From: Bacteroidota bacterium
GTDB taxonomy: Bacteria > Bacteroidota > Bacteroidia > Chitinophagales > UBA2359
Length of the DNA stretch: 12,763 bases
Direction: 5' to 3'
NCBI GenBank assembly: GCA_020631675.1
Contig: JAHDGT010000085.1
Location: forward strand, 1 to 12,763
The notes beneath the pieces were generated by a model that saw nothing but the letters and a program-made list of their open reading frames with translations, ran no database searches and had not been told where the DNA came from. Made by a program: the position numbers and the translations under genes. Shown in pieces: positions 1 to 6,427 of the stretch (within the stretch, counting starts at the first letter, position 1; each line of letters starts with the position of its first letter).

Positions 1-5
1 TTGAG

Positions 6-138
6 AATTTGAAAATTAATCATACACGCTCTTAATCTCTAAAGAAGTAAGCGGCGTAATATGCCCATAATTTAAATCAATGATAAAAAGAACCGTCACA
101 GTAATTTTCAAATTAGCTCATTATCAAATTTTCAAATT
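6..138. repeat. AT-rich AATTTTCAAATT repeat module, left copy
   Basis: Three copies of a 12-bp word occur here: AATTTGAAAATT at 6-17 and its reverse complement AATTTTCAAATT at 103-114 and 127-138. The last two start 24 bp apart, and the 12-bp spacer reads AATGAG on the minus strand. The same 24-bp layout with the same AATGAG core recurs at 11650-11685 on the opposite strand. The arm at 6-17 can pair with either downstream copy. The role is unknown; it may be a terminator-like or interspersed repeat. I see no supported gene in bases 1-170. Confidence 0.7.
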
Positions 139-170
139 GAACCCACATCAGCACATTAAATAACCTACTT

Positions 171-178
171 TATCTTTG
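171..178 (+). promoter_or_regulatory. Bacteroidota -7 promoter box for the histidine kinase
   Basis: TATCTTTG matches the Bacteroidota -7 consensus TAnnTTTG exactly. No TTG box sits at the expected ~19-bp distance upstream. Transcription would start near 185, which excludes the possible TTG start codon at 176 and favours the ATG at 218 or 239. Confidence 0.6.
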
Positions 179-238
179 CAGCACATTCCGCACCTTCTTC
201 AAAATCTCATTGCTGCTATGATCCAGTACGATTCCATC

Positions 239-1309
239 ATGAAAAACGTCACCCCTCGTCAATTGGCGAGGTTGGCCGCGCTTTTCTATGCCCTTAGCAT
301 GAGTATCCTCATGATGATCATACAGCTGATTTATCAATTCTTATATCAAGAATGGGCTTTTTCGTGGTCTTTGATCTTTTTACTGATCCTGTGCAATGCG
401 CTGATCGGTTATGCGGTATACCTCTTCACGCTAGAAAACTTCATCTATCGTCGGATCAAGTTGATCTATAAAAACATCCACCGATTAAAAAGTCCGGATC
501 CGGATCAGGCGGAAACGGTCGATTTAGATAAAAACATTCTAGAAGAGGTGGATGCCGAGGTGCAATCATGGGCCAAAGAAAAAAAGCAAGAGATCGACCG
601 ACTGGAGGAGATGGAAGTTTACCGGAGAGAATTTTTAGGGAATGTATCTCATGAGCTCAAAACGCCCATCTATAACATTCAGGGCTATTTAGACACCCTC
701 ATTCACGGGGGCATTGAAGATGAGCAGATCTGCCTGCCTTATCTGAATAAAGCCGCTACCAATGCCGATCGCCTCAATACCATTGTACAAGATTTAGAGG
801 TCATCACCCGACATGAAGCCGGTGAACTGCAACTGAATCTGGAAGTGCTGAACATTTACGATATTGCCCAAGAAGTGATGAGTTCTATGGAATTCATCGC
901 AGCGAAAACAAGTACGACCCTCTTATTCAAAGACGGTAGTGATCGCAACCTATTGGTTAAAGGCGACTTGGATAGACTACGGCAGGTACTCACCAATCTG
1001 ATCACCAACTCATTGAAATACGGCAAGGAAAACGGCCGCACCTGGGTAGGCATATACGATATGGACACCCGCGTACTGATCGAGATCACCGATAACGGAA
1101 TTGGGATCGGCGAAAAACATCTGCCTCGATTATTTGAACGCTTTTATCGGGTAGATACCAGTAGAACCCGTAAAAATGGCGGGGGAAGCGGTCTAGGCTT
1201 GGCCATTGTCAAACACTTGATCGAAGCACACCAGCAAAGTATACACGTGCGTAGTAAAGAAGGCGTAGGCACCACCTTCGGCTTCACACTGGAAAAGGTA
1301 TCGGCATAG
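239..1309 (+). CDS. PhoR-type membrane sensor histidine kinase
   Basis: This is a two-component sensor kinase that autophosphorylates on histidine and passes the phosphate to a response regulator. Numbered from the ATG at 239 (356 residues), it has two hydrophobic segments at about 14-35 and 42-65 with almost no periplasmic loop, then a charged linker at about 85-125. The HisKA dimerisation helix carries H138 in VSHELKTP. The HATPase domain shows N257 in the N-box, the DNGIG G1 box at about 285-289, and a G2 box with GGGSGLGL at about 314-321. The frame stays open upstream to a TTG at 176, but an exact promoter box overlaps that codon, and the MKNVTPRQLA beginning at 239 suits the family; an ATG at 218 is the alternative. 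No HAMP, PAS or large sensor domain is visible, so the signal is probably sensed in the membrane or through a partner. No response regulator gene lies in the window. Confidence 0.9.
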   Translation: MKNVTPRQLARLAALFYALSMSILMMIIQLIYQFLYQEWAFSWSLIFLLILCNALIGYAVYLFTLENFIYRRIKLIYKNIHRLKSPDPDQAETVDLDKNILEEVDAEVQSWAKEKKQEIDRLEEMEVYRREFLGNVSHELKTPIYNIQGYLDTLIHGGIEDEQICLPYLNKAATNADRLNTIVQDLEVITRHEAGELQLNLEVLNIYDIAQEVMSSMEFIAAKTSTTLLFKDGSDRNLLVKGDLDRLRQVLTNLITNSLKYGKENGRTWVGIYDMDTRVLIEITDNGIGIGEKHLPRLFERFYRVDTSRTRKNGGGSGLGLAIVKHLIEAHQQSIHVRSKEGVGTTFGFTLEKVSA

Positions 1310-1430
1310 CGTTCAAACAGATTGTCGTTCACAAGCGTAAAAGCACGGGGCATTTGCTTGAGGCATTCCCAAATATGTATTCTATTCTTTAATTTAGAGC
1401 GAGTTCAACCAACAATAAAGCCACTCAATC

Positions 1431-2339
1431 ATGGAGTCCAGATATATTGAAACCAACGGTATAAAACTACACTGCAAAGTAGCAGGAGCAGACCATGCTC
1501 CACTCATGATACTACTACATGGCTTTCCAGAGTTCTGGTACTCCTGGCGAGAGCTGATCCCTGATCTTGCGCGAACATACAGGGTCGTAGCACCAGATAT
1601 GAGAGGCTATAATTTGAGTGATAAGCCCAAAGGGGTGAATAACTATCGAATGGAATTCCTGGTAGACGACATCCGTTTTCTTATCAACGCACTGGGCGAA
1701 GAAAAAGCGACCATAGTAGGTCATGATTGGGGAGGTGGCGTAGCTTGGATGTTAGCCGCTTTTTTCCCAGAGTGCGTATCGCGATTGGTCATACTGAACT
1801 CACCCCACCCCCTTGAAATGAAAAAACAATTCGGAAAGAATATACGACAGAGTTTACGCTCTTGGTATATGGGTTTCTTTCAGATTCCCTTCTTACCCGA
1901 AATGTTCTTAAATCTATCTCTGGATCGTTTTTTCAAGCGCAGTTTTAAGAGTTACTGGCCCTATAACCCCAAGCAATTTCACACCCAAGAAGATATTGAC
2001 CGCTATGTGGCCGCATTCAAACAACCTTATGCGCTTACGGCTTCTATTAACTATTACCGTGCCTTGCGCAAGGGGGCTAAACGATCTGATGGCATAGAAG
2101 CACATAAAAAATTGCCCATGCCCATTATGATCATCTGGGGTGAAGATGATAAGTTTTTAGGTAAAGAACTGAATGATAATGTACAAGACTATTGTGAACA
2201 GCCTGTCTTGATCCACTATATTGAACGCTGTAGTCATTGGGTGCAACACGAATACCCAAGAAGGGTGGTCGGTCATATTTTTGACTTCATGGATTTATCT
2301 GATCAAGAGGTGCGTTTGATGAATGAAGTTGAGGGATGA
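1431..2339 (+). CDS. Alpha/beta hydrolase, epoxide-hydrolase-like
   Basis: This 302-residue alpha/beta-hydrolase has the layout of soluble epoxide hydrolases and related dehalogenases. Visible landmarks are the oxyanion loop HGFP (30-33), RGY (58-60), the nucleophile elbow VGHDWGG with Asp99, the acid in WGEDD (Asp239 or Asp240), and the general base His269 in CSHW. Cap-domain tyrosines near 146 (WYMGFFQIP) and 208-209 (NYYRA) sit where epoxide hydrolases place the two Tyr that activate the epoxide. I therefore infer hydrolysis of an epoxide to a diol in the cytoplasm, since no signal peptide is seen. A fluoroacetate-dehalogenase-like activity cannot be excluded. The ATG at 1431 follows an AT-rich leader; a weak -7-like string lies near 1383-1390. 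It appears to be a single-gene unit, followed by a structured repeat. Confidence 0.88.
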   Translation: MESRYIETNGIKLHCKVAGADHAPLMILLHGFPEFWYSWRELIPDLARTYRVVAPDMRGYNLSDKPKGVNNYRMEFLVDDIRFLINALGEEKATIVGHDWGGGVAWMLAAFFPECVSRLVILNSPHPLEMKKQFGKNIRQSLRSWYMGFFQIPFLPEMFLNLSLDRFFKRSFKSYWPYNPKQFHTQEDIDRYVAAFKQPYALTASINYYRALRKGAKRSDGIEAHKKLPMPIMIIWGEDDKFLGKELNDNVQDYCEQPVLIHYIERCSHWVQHEYPRRVVGHIFDFMDLSDQEVRLMNEVEG

Positions 2340-2366
2340 CTTAGAGCGTGTTAACTCATTCAAAAT

Positions 2367-2632
2367 TAACACTCGCGCGAGGGATAGCAGTGGTAATGAA
2401 GCCGCTGAATGCGCCCTGTTTGGCGGCATAAAAAGGCGGCCCAGAGGTAGCCATTTTTATGCCTGCCAAACAGCAGCAGGCAGGGGCTGAATTTGAACGG
2501 ATAGCCCGGTGGACGCAGTGAAAGGCTGACGCCTTTAGACATAAGACTCAAGACGTAAGACATAAGATTTCCTGCCCGATGCCGATTCTCTATAGGGCGA
2601 CTATTTGAAGTCTTTTATTGCGGGCACGCGCC
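2367..2632 (+). repeat. Structured intergenic repeat, copy 1 (possible ncRNA)
   Basis: The element starts near GCGCGAGGGATAGCAGTGG (2375-2393) and contains a long hairpin: arm 2416-2434 pairs over 19 bp, with one bulged base, to arm 2454-2473. The 19-nt loop at 2435-2453 (GGCGGCCCAGAGGTAGCCA) is identical in copy 2. A GAACGGATAGCCCGGT box follows at 2495-2510. From 2515 to 2575 the 61 bp are identical to copy 2, including a small hairpin AAAGGC-TGAC-GCCTTT and degenerate 9-bp tandem units of the AGACATAAG type. The homology fades after TTTTATTGCGGG at 2613-2624. It lies just after the hydrolase gene on the same strand. The GGGATAG/GATAGCCC frame resembles structured RNAs scattered through Bacteroidota genomes, of which Rfam Flavo-1 is a candidate family, but I cannot confirm the family. 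No convincing protein is encoded here. Confidence 0.8.
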
Positions 2633-2701
2633 CTTATGTATTTTCAGGCTAAACCCCTTATGCTGTTCAATTAGGCATAGTATTAGCGAAAGTCAAAAGT
2701 A

Positions 2702-2709
2702 TACCTTTC
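2702..2709 (+). promoter_or_regulatory. Probable -7 box for the 177-residue protein gene
   Basis: TACCTTTC matches seven of the eight positions of the Bacteroidota TAnnTTTG box. It lies 25 bp before the ATG at 2735. The leader between them holds five tandem CAA units (2717-2732), giving an A-rich unstructured 5' UTR with no Shine-Dalgarno sequence. No clear -33 TTG is visible. Confidence 0.45.
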
Positions 2710-2734
2710 TCAATAAACAACAACAACAACAAGC

Positions 2735-3268
2735 ATGTCAACAAATATGGATTTGGGTGCGGGTTCTCGCATCAAGCACGAGCAGTACGGTATAGGCGTG
2801 GTGATCAATACGAGTGCGACCGCCTTAACGATTTCTTTTATGCAGCATGGTGTGATGGACATACCTGCTGATGCGGAATTGGACATTATAGACGCAGTGG
2901 ATCCGCCTAGTGATCTGGTTTCTTTCAGCGCGGTGGAAAAACGTTTGCGCTATTTGTTAGAGCGTCATAATGGCTTGGAACAAAGAGTTGAATTAGGTGC
3001 CCGCTGGAAGGACGGCATTGTGATCTTAAAACCTGCGGATGAAGGCTTAAAAGCTAAAGAAATTCCTTTAGAGACTTTTTTCCATAAGATCGTGATGGTA
3101 CGTGATCGCCTGCGTGTTTTGGAGCAAAAGATCAATAGTCATAAAGGACTAAGTGCCGCCGATAAAGTAGAGATCCAGCAGTACATCACGAGGAGCTACG
3201 GCTCTTTGACCACCTTCAATGTTTTATTTAAGAACAAGGAGGATCAGTTCAAGGGATCGGGTAGTTAG
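2735..3268 (+). CDS. Conserved-type hypothetical protein with small N-terminal barrel-like domain
   Basis: I do not recognise the family of this 177-residue soluble protein. Residues 8-50 (GAGSRIKHEQYGIGVV, then alternating beta-like hydrophobic strands) resemble the short SH3/Tudor-like barrels, such as the tail of UvrD-type helicases, that begin GDxVxHxxxGxGxV and often bind nucleic acid or RNA polymerase. Residues 63-82 and 110-134 are charged amphipathic helices that could form coiled coils. There is no signal peptide or membrane segment. A start at Met5 (2747) is also possible. The stop lies 3 bp from the stop of the convergent pcs gene, so the two transcripts must overlap or terminate inside each other. 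Nucleic-acid association is an inference from the barrel-like segment only. Confidence 0.75.
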   Translation: MSTNMDLGAGSRIKHEQYGIGVVINTSATALTISFMQHGVMDIPADAELDIIDAVDPPSDLVSFSAVEKRLRYLLERHNGLEQRVELGARWKDGIVILKPADEGLKAKEIPLETFFHKIVMVRDRLRVLEQKINSHKGLSAADKVEIQQYITRSYGSLTTFNVLFKNKEDQFKGSGS

Positions 3269-3271
3269 GGC

Positions 3272-4030
3272 CTATTTAGGATAATAAAAGTAGGTCTTAT
3301 AAATGGCCATGAAGCCAAAGTAGGCGATCACGGATAAAGCCAAAGCATTCAGTACAGGCATGGATACTGGATGGAAGTACACGATCAAGGGCGGTACCAC
3401 GCAGGCGATGACTGAAAAGATGTAGGTAGGGATCTTGTGTTCTCTGGTTCTGCTGGGATATAGGAATTTCAGCGGGATAAAGTGCAAGATGCAGAAGAAA
3501 ACAAGAATGGCCAGATTGACCCAAGGAGAAAGATCCCAAACAAAATAGAAGTAAAAGACAACATAGTTCCACATCACAGGGAAACCAACAAAGTGCATGT
3601 CTTCACTGACCATATCGGGCAAGCCATAGTAATAGGCGGAAACAAGTAACATGGCGGCAGTTGCCGCTAGGTTAAATGCTTCGGGCACCAATTGTGCTTG
3701 GTAAAAGAAAAAAGCGGGTATGATCGCATAATTGGCAAAGTCGATCACATAATCAACTGTTTTACCGCTAAAGTGCGGTAGTACTTCCTGCACGCGGAAT
3801 TTGCGGGCGAAGGTACCGTCAATGCCATCAATGACCATTGCTCCGAAAAGCCAGAGCATGGCTTCGCGGAAGTCGCCTTCGGCGATCGCTACTAGTGAAA
3901 GAAGTGATAACACCACACCTGTAGCAGTAAACATATGTACGCTCCAAGCGAAGGCTTTTTCTTTCAAGCTAAAATCAAGTGCTTCTTTATTGTGCTTCTC
4001 TTGTTGAGAATAGGTCGTTTCCAGTGCCAT
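3272..4030 (-). CDS. pcs: Phosphatidylcholine synthase (CDP-alcohol phosphatidyltransferase family)
   Basis: Pcs condenses CDP-diacylglycerol with choline to give phosphatidylcholine and CMP in the inner membrane (EC 2.7.8.24). The 252-residue protein is strongly hydrophobic, with about seven or eight membrane segments. It carries the CDP-alcohol transferase motif in the stretched form typical of Pcs: D71-G72-x2-A75-R76-x12-G89-x3-D93-x3-D97, where most family members have x8. Around it, VHMFTATG (31-38), QEVLPHFSGKTVD (81-93), VIDFANY and GFPVMWNYVVF (149-159) agree closely with my memory of the rhizobial enzymes, so phosphatidylserine or phosphatidylglycerol-phosphate synthase is unlikely. 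The ATG at 4030 is followed by a short polar N-terminus. It is divergent from a TetR gene, with a -7 box at 4087-4094, and is probably controlled from that shared region. Function would need a choline supply; no uptake gene is in the window. Confidence 0.85.
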   Translation of the reverse strand: MALETTYSQQEKHNKEALDFSLKEKAFAWSVHMFTATGVVLSLLSLVAIAEGDFREAMLWLFGAMVIDGIDGTFARKFRVQEVLPHFSGKTVDYVIDFANYAIIPAFFFYQAQLVPEAFNLAATAAMLLVSAYYYGLPDMVSEDMHFVGFPVMWNYVVFYFYFVWDLSPWVNLAILVFFCILHFIPLKFLYPSRTREHKIPTYIFSVIACVVPPLIVYFHPVSMPVLNALALSVIAYFGFMAIYKTYFYYPK

Positions 4031-4086
4031 ATATAGGTCGTCAAGATTGAACAGGCGTTCAATTTAATGATATCAGAAGAATTACG

Positions 4087-4094
4087 CAAATTTA
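4087..4094 (-). promoter_or_regulatory. -7 promoter box for pcs
   Basis: On the minus strand this reads TAAATTTG, an exact match to TAnnTTTG, 57 bp upstream of the pcs ATG. It points away from the tetR promoter box at 4148-4155. The palindrome at 4134-4149 lies about 40 bp further upstream, a position from which a bound regulator could also affect pcs. Confidence 0.55.
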
Positions 4095-4133
4095 GCCGTT
4101 GAGGGGGCAGAATATCACCGAACCAACTTAAAC

Positions 4134-4149
4134 TACCAAACGTTTGGTA
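4134..4149. promoter_or_regulatory. Perfect 16-bp palindrome, probable TetR operator
   Basis: TACCAAACGTTTGGTA is its own reverse complement over all 16 bases. It overlaps the first two bases of the tetR -7 box (4148-4155). A palindrome of this size over a promoter is the usual arrangement for a TetR-family dimer repressing its own gene. Its place between divergent tetR and pcs suggests pcs may be a second target. Confidence 0.7.
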
Positions 4150-4155
4150 TATTTG
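4148..4155 (+). promoter_or_regulatory. -7 promoter box for tetR
   Basis: TATATTTG matches TAnnTTTG exactly and overlaps the palindrome. Transcription would begin near 4161, so the in-frame TTG at 4144 cannot be the start codon. The ATG at 4192 is favoured, leaving a leader of about 30 nt. Confidence 0.65.
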
Positions 4156-4191
4156 TTGTTTCGAGCGAATGAACCGCCAAAGAATAGAATC

Positions 4192-4761
4192 ATGCCTAAG
4201 CAAAAAGTAGATAGAAAGTACATCATCAAACAAGCTTTGTTGGTATTTAGAAGCAAGGGGTATAATCACACCTCTATGGACCAACTGGCTAAGGCATGTG
4301 GGTTACAGAAAGGCAGTTTATACCATCATTTCAACAGCAAGCAAGCATTGATGAAAGCGGTGATAGAGCATATGCACGCTTACTTTAGCAAAGATGCTTT
4401 TGCCCAGGCTTACGAAGAAGATAAATCTGCTCTTGACCGTTTACGATTCATCACAGACACTGCGGAAGTACAATACTTTGCGAGTGAAAGTGGCTGCTTA
4501 TTTGGCAATCTAGCCTTAGAAACAGCAGATACCAGTCCGGAGTTATCACAAATGGTACGCGACTTCTTTGATGAGTGGGCCAGCGCACTTGCCTTTATTT
4601 TCAAAGGGCGAATGAGTGAGCGTGAAGCACTTGAATTGGCCAAAGACAGTTTGGCCGAAACAGAGGGTGCTGTGATGATGATGCGTTTGTATAACGATCA
4701 AGACTTCTTAAAGCGTGCCCATAAGCGTATTATTGCTCGTTTTGAGCGCGCATTGGTCTAA
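4192..4761 (+). CDS. TetR/AcrR-family transcriptional regulator
   Basis: This is a 189-residue one-component regulator. The N-terminal helix-turn-helix spans about residues 9-53, with the TetR signature TSMDQLAKACGLQKGSLYHHF at 27-47. The C-terminal ligand/dimer half contains GCLFGNLALE (101-110), a cysteine-containing pattern like that of LmrA/YxaF-type regulators. The ATG at 4192 was chosen over the in-frame TTG at 4144 because the promoter box and palindrome cover that TTG. The gene is divergent from pcs and probably represses itself through the palindrome at 4134-4149; control of pcs is inferred. Its TAA stop overlaps the TAG stop of the convergent signal-peptidase-like gene within 4758-4761. 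The ligand is unknown; a lipid or choline-related compound would fit the neighbour but has no direct support. Confidence 0.9.
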   Translation: MPKQKVDRKYIIKQALLVFRSKGYNHTSMDQLAKACGLQKGSLYHHFNSKQALMKAVIEHMHAYFSKDAFAQAYEEDKSALDRLRFITDTAEVQYFASESGCLFGNLALETADTSPELSQMVRDFFDEWASALAFIFKGRMSEREALELAKDSLAETEGAVMMMRLYNDQDFLKRAHKRIIARFERALV

Positions 4762-5456
4762 TCGTCTTTTGACACCACTGCTCCTACGATTCGTTCTGAG
4801 CTGATCGGCCCTAAAAATCTGGAATCAAAGGCGGTGCTACGGTCATCGCTCAACACGAAAAATTCTTCTTTCGCCATTGTATAGGGACCCCAATTGTCTT
4901 TATTCCAACGGGCATCTTTTCTGGTTTGCCAGATGCGGGTATCTTTTTTCGCTCGCACCAATACATCCTTACTTAACATTTTTACCCTTTCATCCGCTTT
5001 TAGTTCAGCGGCTTCGGCATTGGTGAGGCTGGTTCCGTAGAAGTGATTCAAGCCTGTGGTGAATGAGCGTCCTTTCAGTAATTCTTCTAAAGGTTCATTC
5101 CCGATCACTTTATAGCGGTAAGCAGTACCAGCTAGATCTTCTAGTAACTCCCCATTCACCCGTACTTTACCTGAATTAATGACCACTACATCTCCAGGAA
5201 GGGCAATAAGGCGAGACAATCGGATTTTATCTTCTCCTTTAACAGAAGTGGTGAAACCGATCACTTCTCCTTTTGTGTATTCGCTTTTAGCTTGAATGTT
5301 CAATTGCTGCCCCAGTTCATAGGTCTTCCCCATCACCAGATTATCCACTGTGAAGGTTTGGGAAGCGGTTGAGCCTAGGTCACTACAAGCAAGGCTAAAT
5401 AGCATAAAAGCAAGAGCGAGAAATAAGAATAAACTTTTTTGAATAGAGGTTTTCAT
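4758..5456 (-). CDS. Signal peptidase I-like lipoprotein, probably catalytically inactive
   Basis: The 232-residue protein, counted from the ATG at 5456, begins MKTSIQKS and continues as a lipoprotein signal ending in FSLAC with Cys24. It then aligns with the S26 signal peptidase I fold: box C-like KGEVIGF, box D RLIALPGD (82-89) and box E SDDRSTAFDSR (203-213). The key residues have changed. The position of the catalytic Ser before Met in box B appears to be Val41 (NLVMGKT), the catalytic Lys before RLIALPGD is Ser81, and the box E Ser is Ala209. I infer an enzyme-dead, lipid-anchored relative that might bind peptides or precursors rather than cut them. In-frame ATGs at 5465, 5480 and 5489 would overlap meaB; 5456 gives the cleanest signal and sits 23 bp after the meaB stop, so the two probably share a transcript. 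Confidence 0.8.
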   Translation of the reverse strand: MKTSIQKSLFLFLALAFMLFSLACSDLGSTASQTFTVDNLVMGKTYELGQQLNIQAKSEYTKGEVIGFTTSVKGEDKIRLSRLIALPGDVVVINSGKVRVNGELLEDLAGTAYRYKVIGNEPLEELLKGRSFTTGLNHFYGTSLTNAEAAELKADERVKMLSKDVLVRAKKDTRIWQTRKDARWNKDNWGPYTMAKEEFFVLSDDRSTAFDSRFLGPISSERIVGAVVSKDD

Positions 5457-5479
5457 AAATCGCATTGTAATTAGTCGCA

Positions 5480-6427
5480 TCACTGCCATAGTCCACTTTC
5501 CTCTAGAAAAGCGTACAAGTTAAAGTTGAGCTCATTTTTTAGCTTCGTCAATAAGCGCGTAGATAAGTCCCGCTGATCAATATTACTCATTCTTTGTTTT
5601 TGAATGATGCGGTAAGCCCGTCTCGCCAATAGCAAAGCTTGTCGCTCCGCATTGCGCGCACTACCTATACCTGTATGTTGATCAATTGCCTTTAAGAGGT
5701 CTTCGATCCCTTCTTGTCTATGCGCGATGGTTTTGAGTACGGGTATTTGCCAAGTCGCGTCAAACATTCTTCCATGAAGCATTTTACCCAGATTGCGGGC
5801 GAAACGATCCGCCTCTGCCCTATCCGCTTTGTTCACTACGAATATATCAGCGACTTCCATCAATCCGGCTTTCATGGTCTGTACTTCATCCCCAGCCTCT
5901 GGAACGAGAACAACGACGGTAGTATCCGCCAATCCGGCCACCTCCACTTCTGACTGTCCCACACCAACTGTTTCCAAGAATATCCTATCAAAGCCCGCCG
6001 CTCTGATCACATCGGTCACCTCTATGATTTTTTCACTTAAGCCACCGAGTGAGCCTCTACTAGCCAGAGAGCGGATAAAAAGATTCGGGTGTGTATAATG
6101 TTCGCTCAAGCGTATACGGTCTCCTAATAAAGCACCGAAATTGAACGGAGAACTCGGGTCTACCGCGATCATTGCTATGCGTTCTCCCCTTTCTAAGCAT
6201 TGCCCGATCAAAGCATTGGTCAGGGTGCTTTTACCCGCGCCCGGCGGGCCTGTGATTCCAATAATGGGCACAGAACGATCTACTCGCAAACTTTTCAATA
6301 GCTGTCGATGTCCGGCATATTCATTCTCTACTAAAGAAATGGCACGTGCCAATTGCCGAGGCTGTTCAGCGGATATATTTGTGATCACGCTCTTTCTTTT
6401 GTCGGAATAAGAAAAATCTACTTCCAT
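5480..6427 (-). CDS. meaB: MeaB/ArgK-family GTPase (methylmalonyl-CoA mutase chaperone)
   Basis: MeaB is a G3E-type P-loop GTPase that guards methylmalonyl-CoA mutase, gating adenosylcobalamin loading and rescuing inactivated enzyme. The 315 residues show Walker A GPPGAGKST (60-68), VDPSSPFNFGALLGDR (89-104) as in the family, the switch segment ETVGVGQSEVEV (152-163), and the guanine-specificity motif NKAD (199-202). A short C-terminal helical region follows that in relatives mediates dimerisation. Length and motifs are normal for the family. The mutase genes are not in the window, although meaB often sits beside them. Here it leads a minus-strand pair with the signal-peptidase-like lipoprotein gene, an association I cannot explain. 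No clear -7 box was found upstream of 6427. Confidence 0.95.
   Translation of the reverse strand: MEVDFSYSDKRKSVITNISAEQPRQLARAISLVENEYAGHRQLLKSLRVDRSVPIIGITGPPGAGKSTLTNALIGQCLERGERIAMIAVDPSSPFNFGALLGDRIRLSEHYTHPNLFIRSLASRGSLGGLSEKIIEVTDVIRAAGFDRIFLETVGVGQSEVEVAGLADTTVVVLVPEAGDEVQTMKAGLMEVADIFVVNKADRAEADRFARNLGKMLHGRMFDATWQIPVLKTIAHRQEGIEDLLKAIDQHTGIGSARNAERQALLLARRAYRIIQKQRMSNIDQRDLSTRLLTKLKNELNFNLYAFLEESGLWQ

Noticed and set aside
16..113. Minus-strand open stretch of about 30 codons ending in TAA near 16, which could be the end of a gene
   Set aside because: It starts inside the AT-rich repeat just after an in-frame stop, has only a TTG as a possible start and shows no recognisable motif.
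103..138. Regularly spaced AT-rich repeats as a possible CRISPR fragment
   Set aside because: Repeats are only 12 bp, part of the spacer is conserved in the other copy, and no cas genes are nearby.
2366..2563. 65-residue minus-strand frame in the intergenic region
   Set aside because: It lies wholly inside the structured repeat, and its only support is the hairpin arms; no protein-like pattern.
3964..4284. 106-residue minus-strand frame spanning the pcs/tetR intergenic region
   Set aside because: It overlaps both recognised genes in other frames, covers the palindrome and both promoter boxes, and shows no protein-like pattern.
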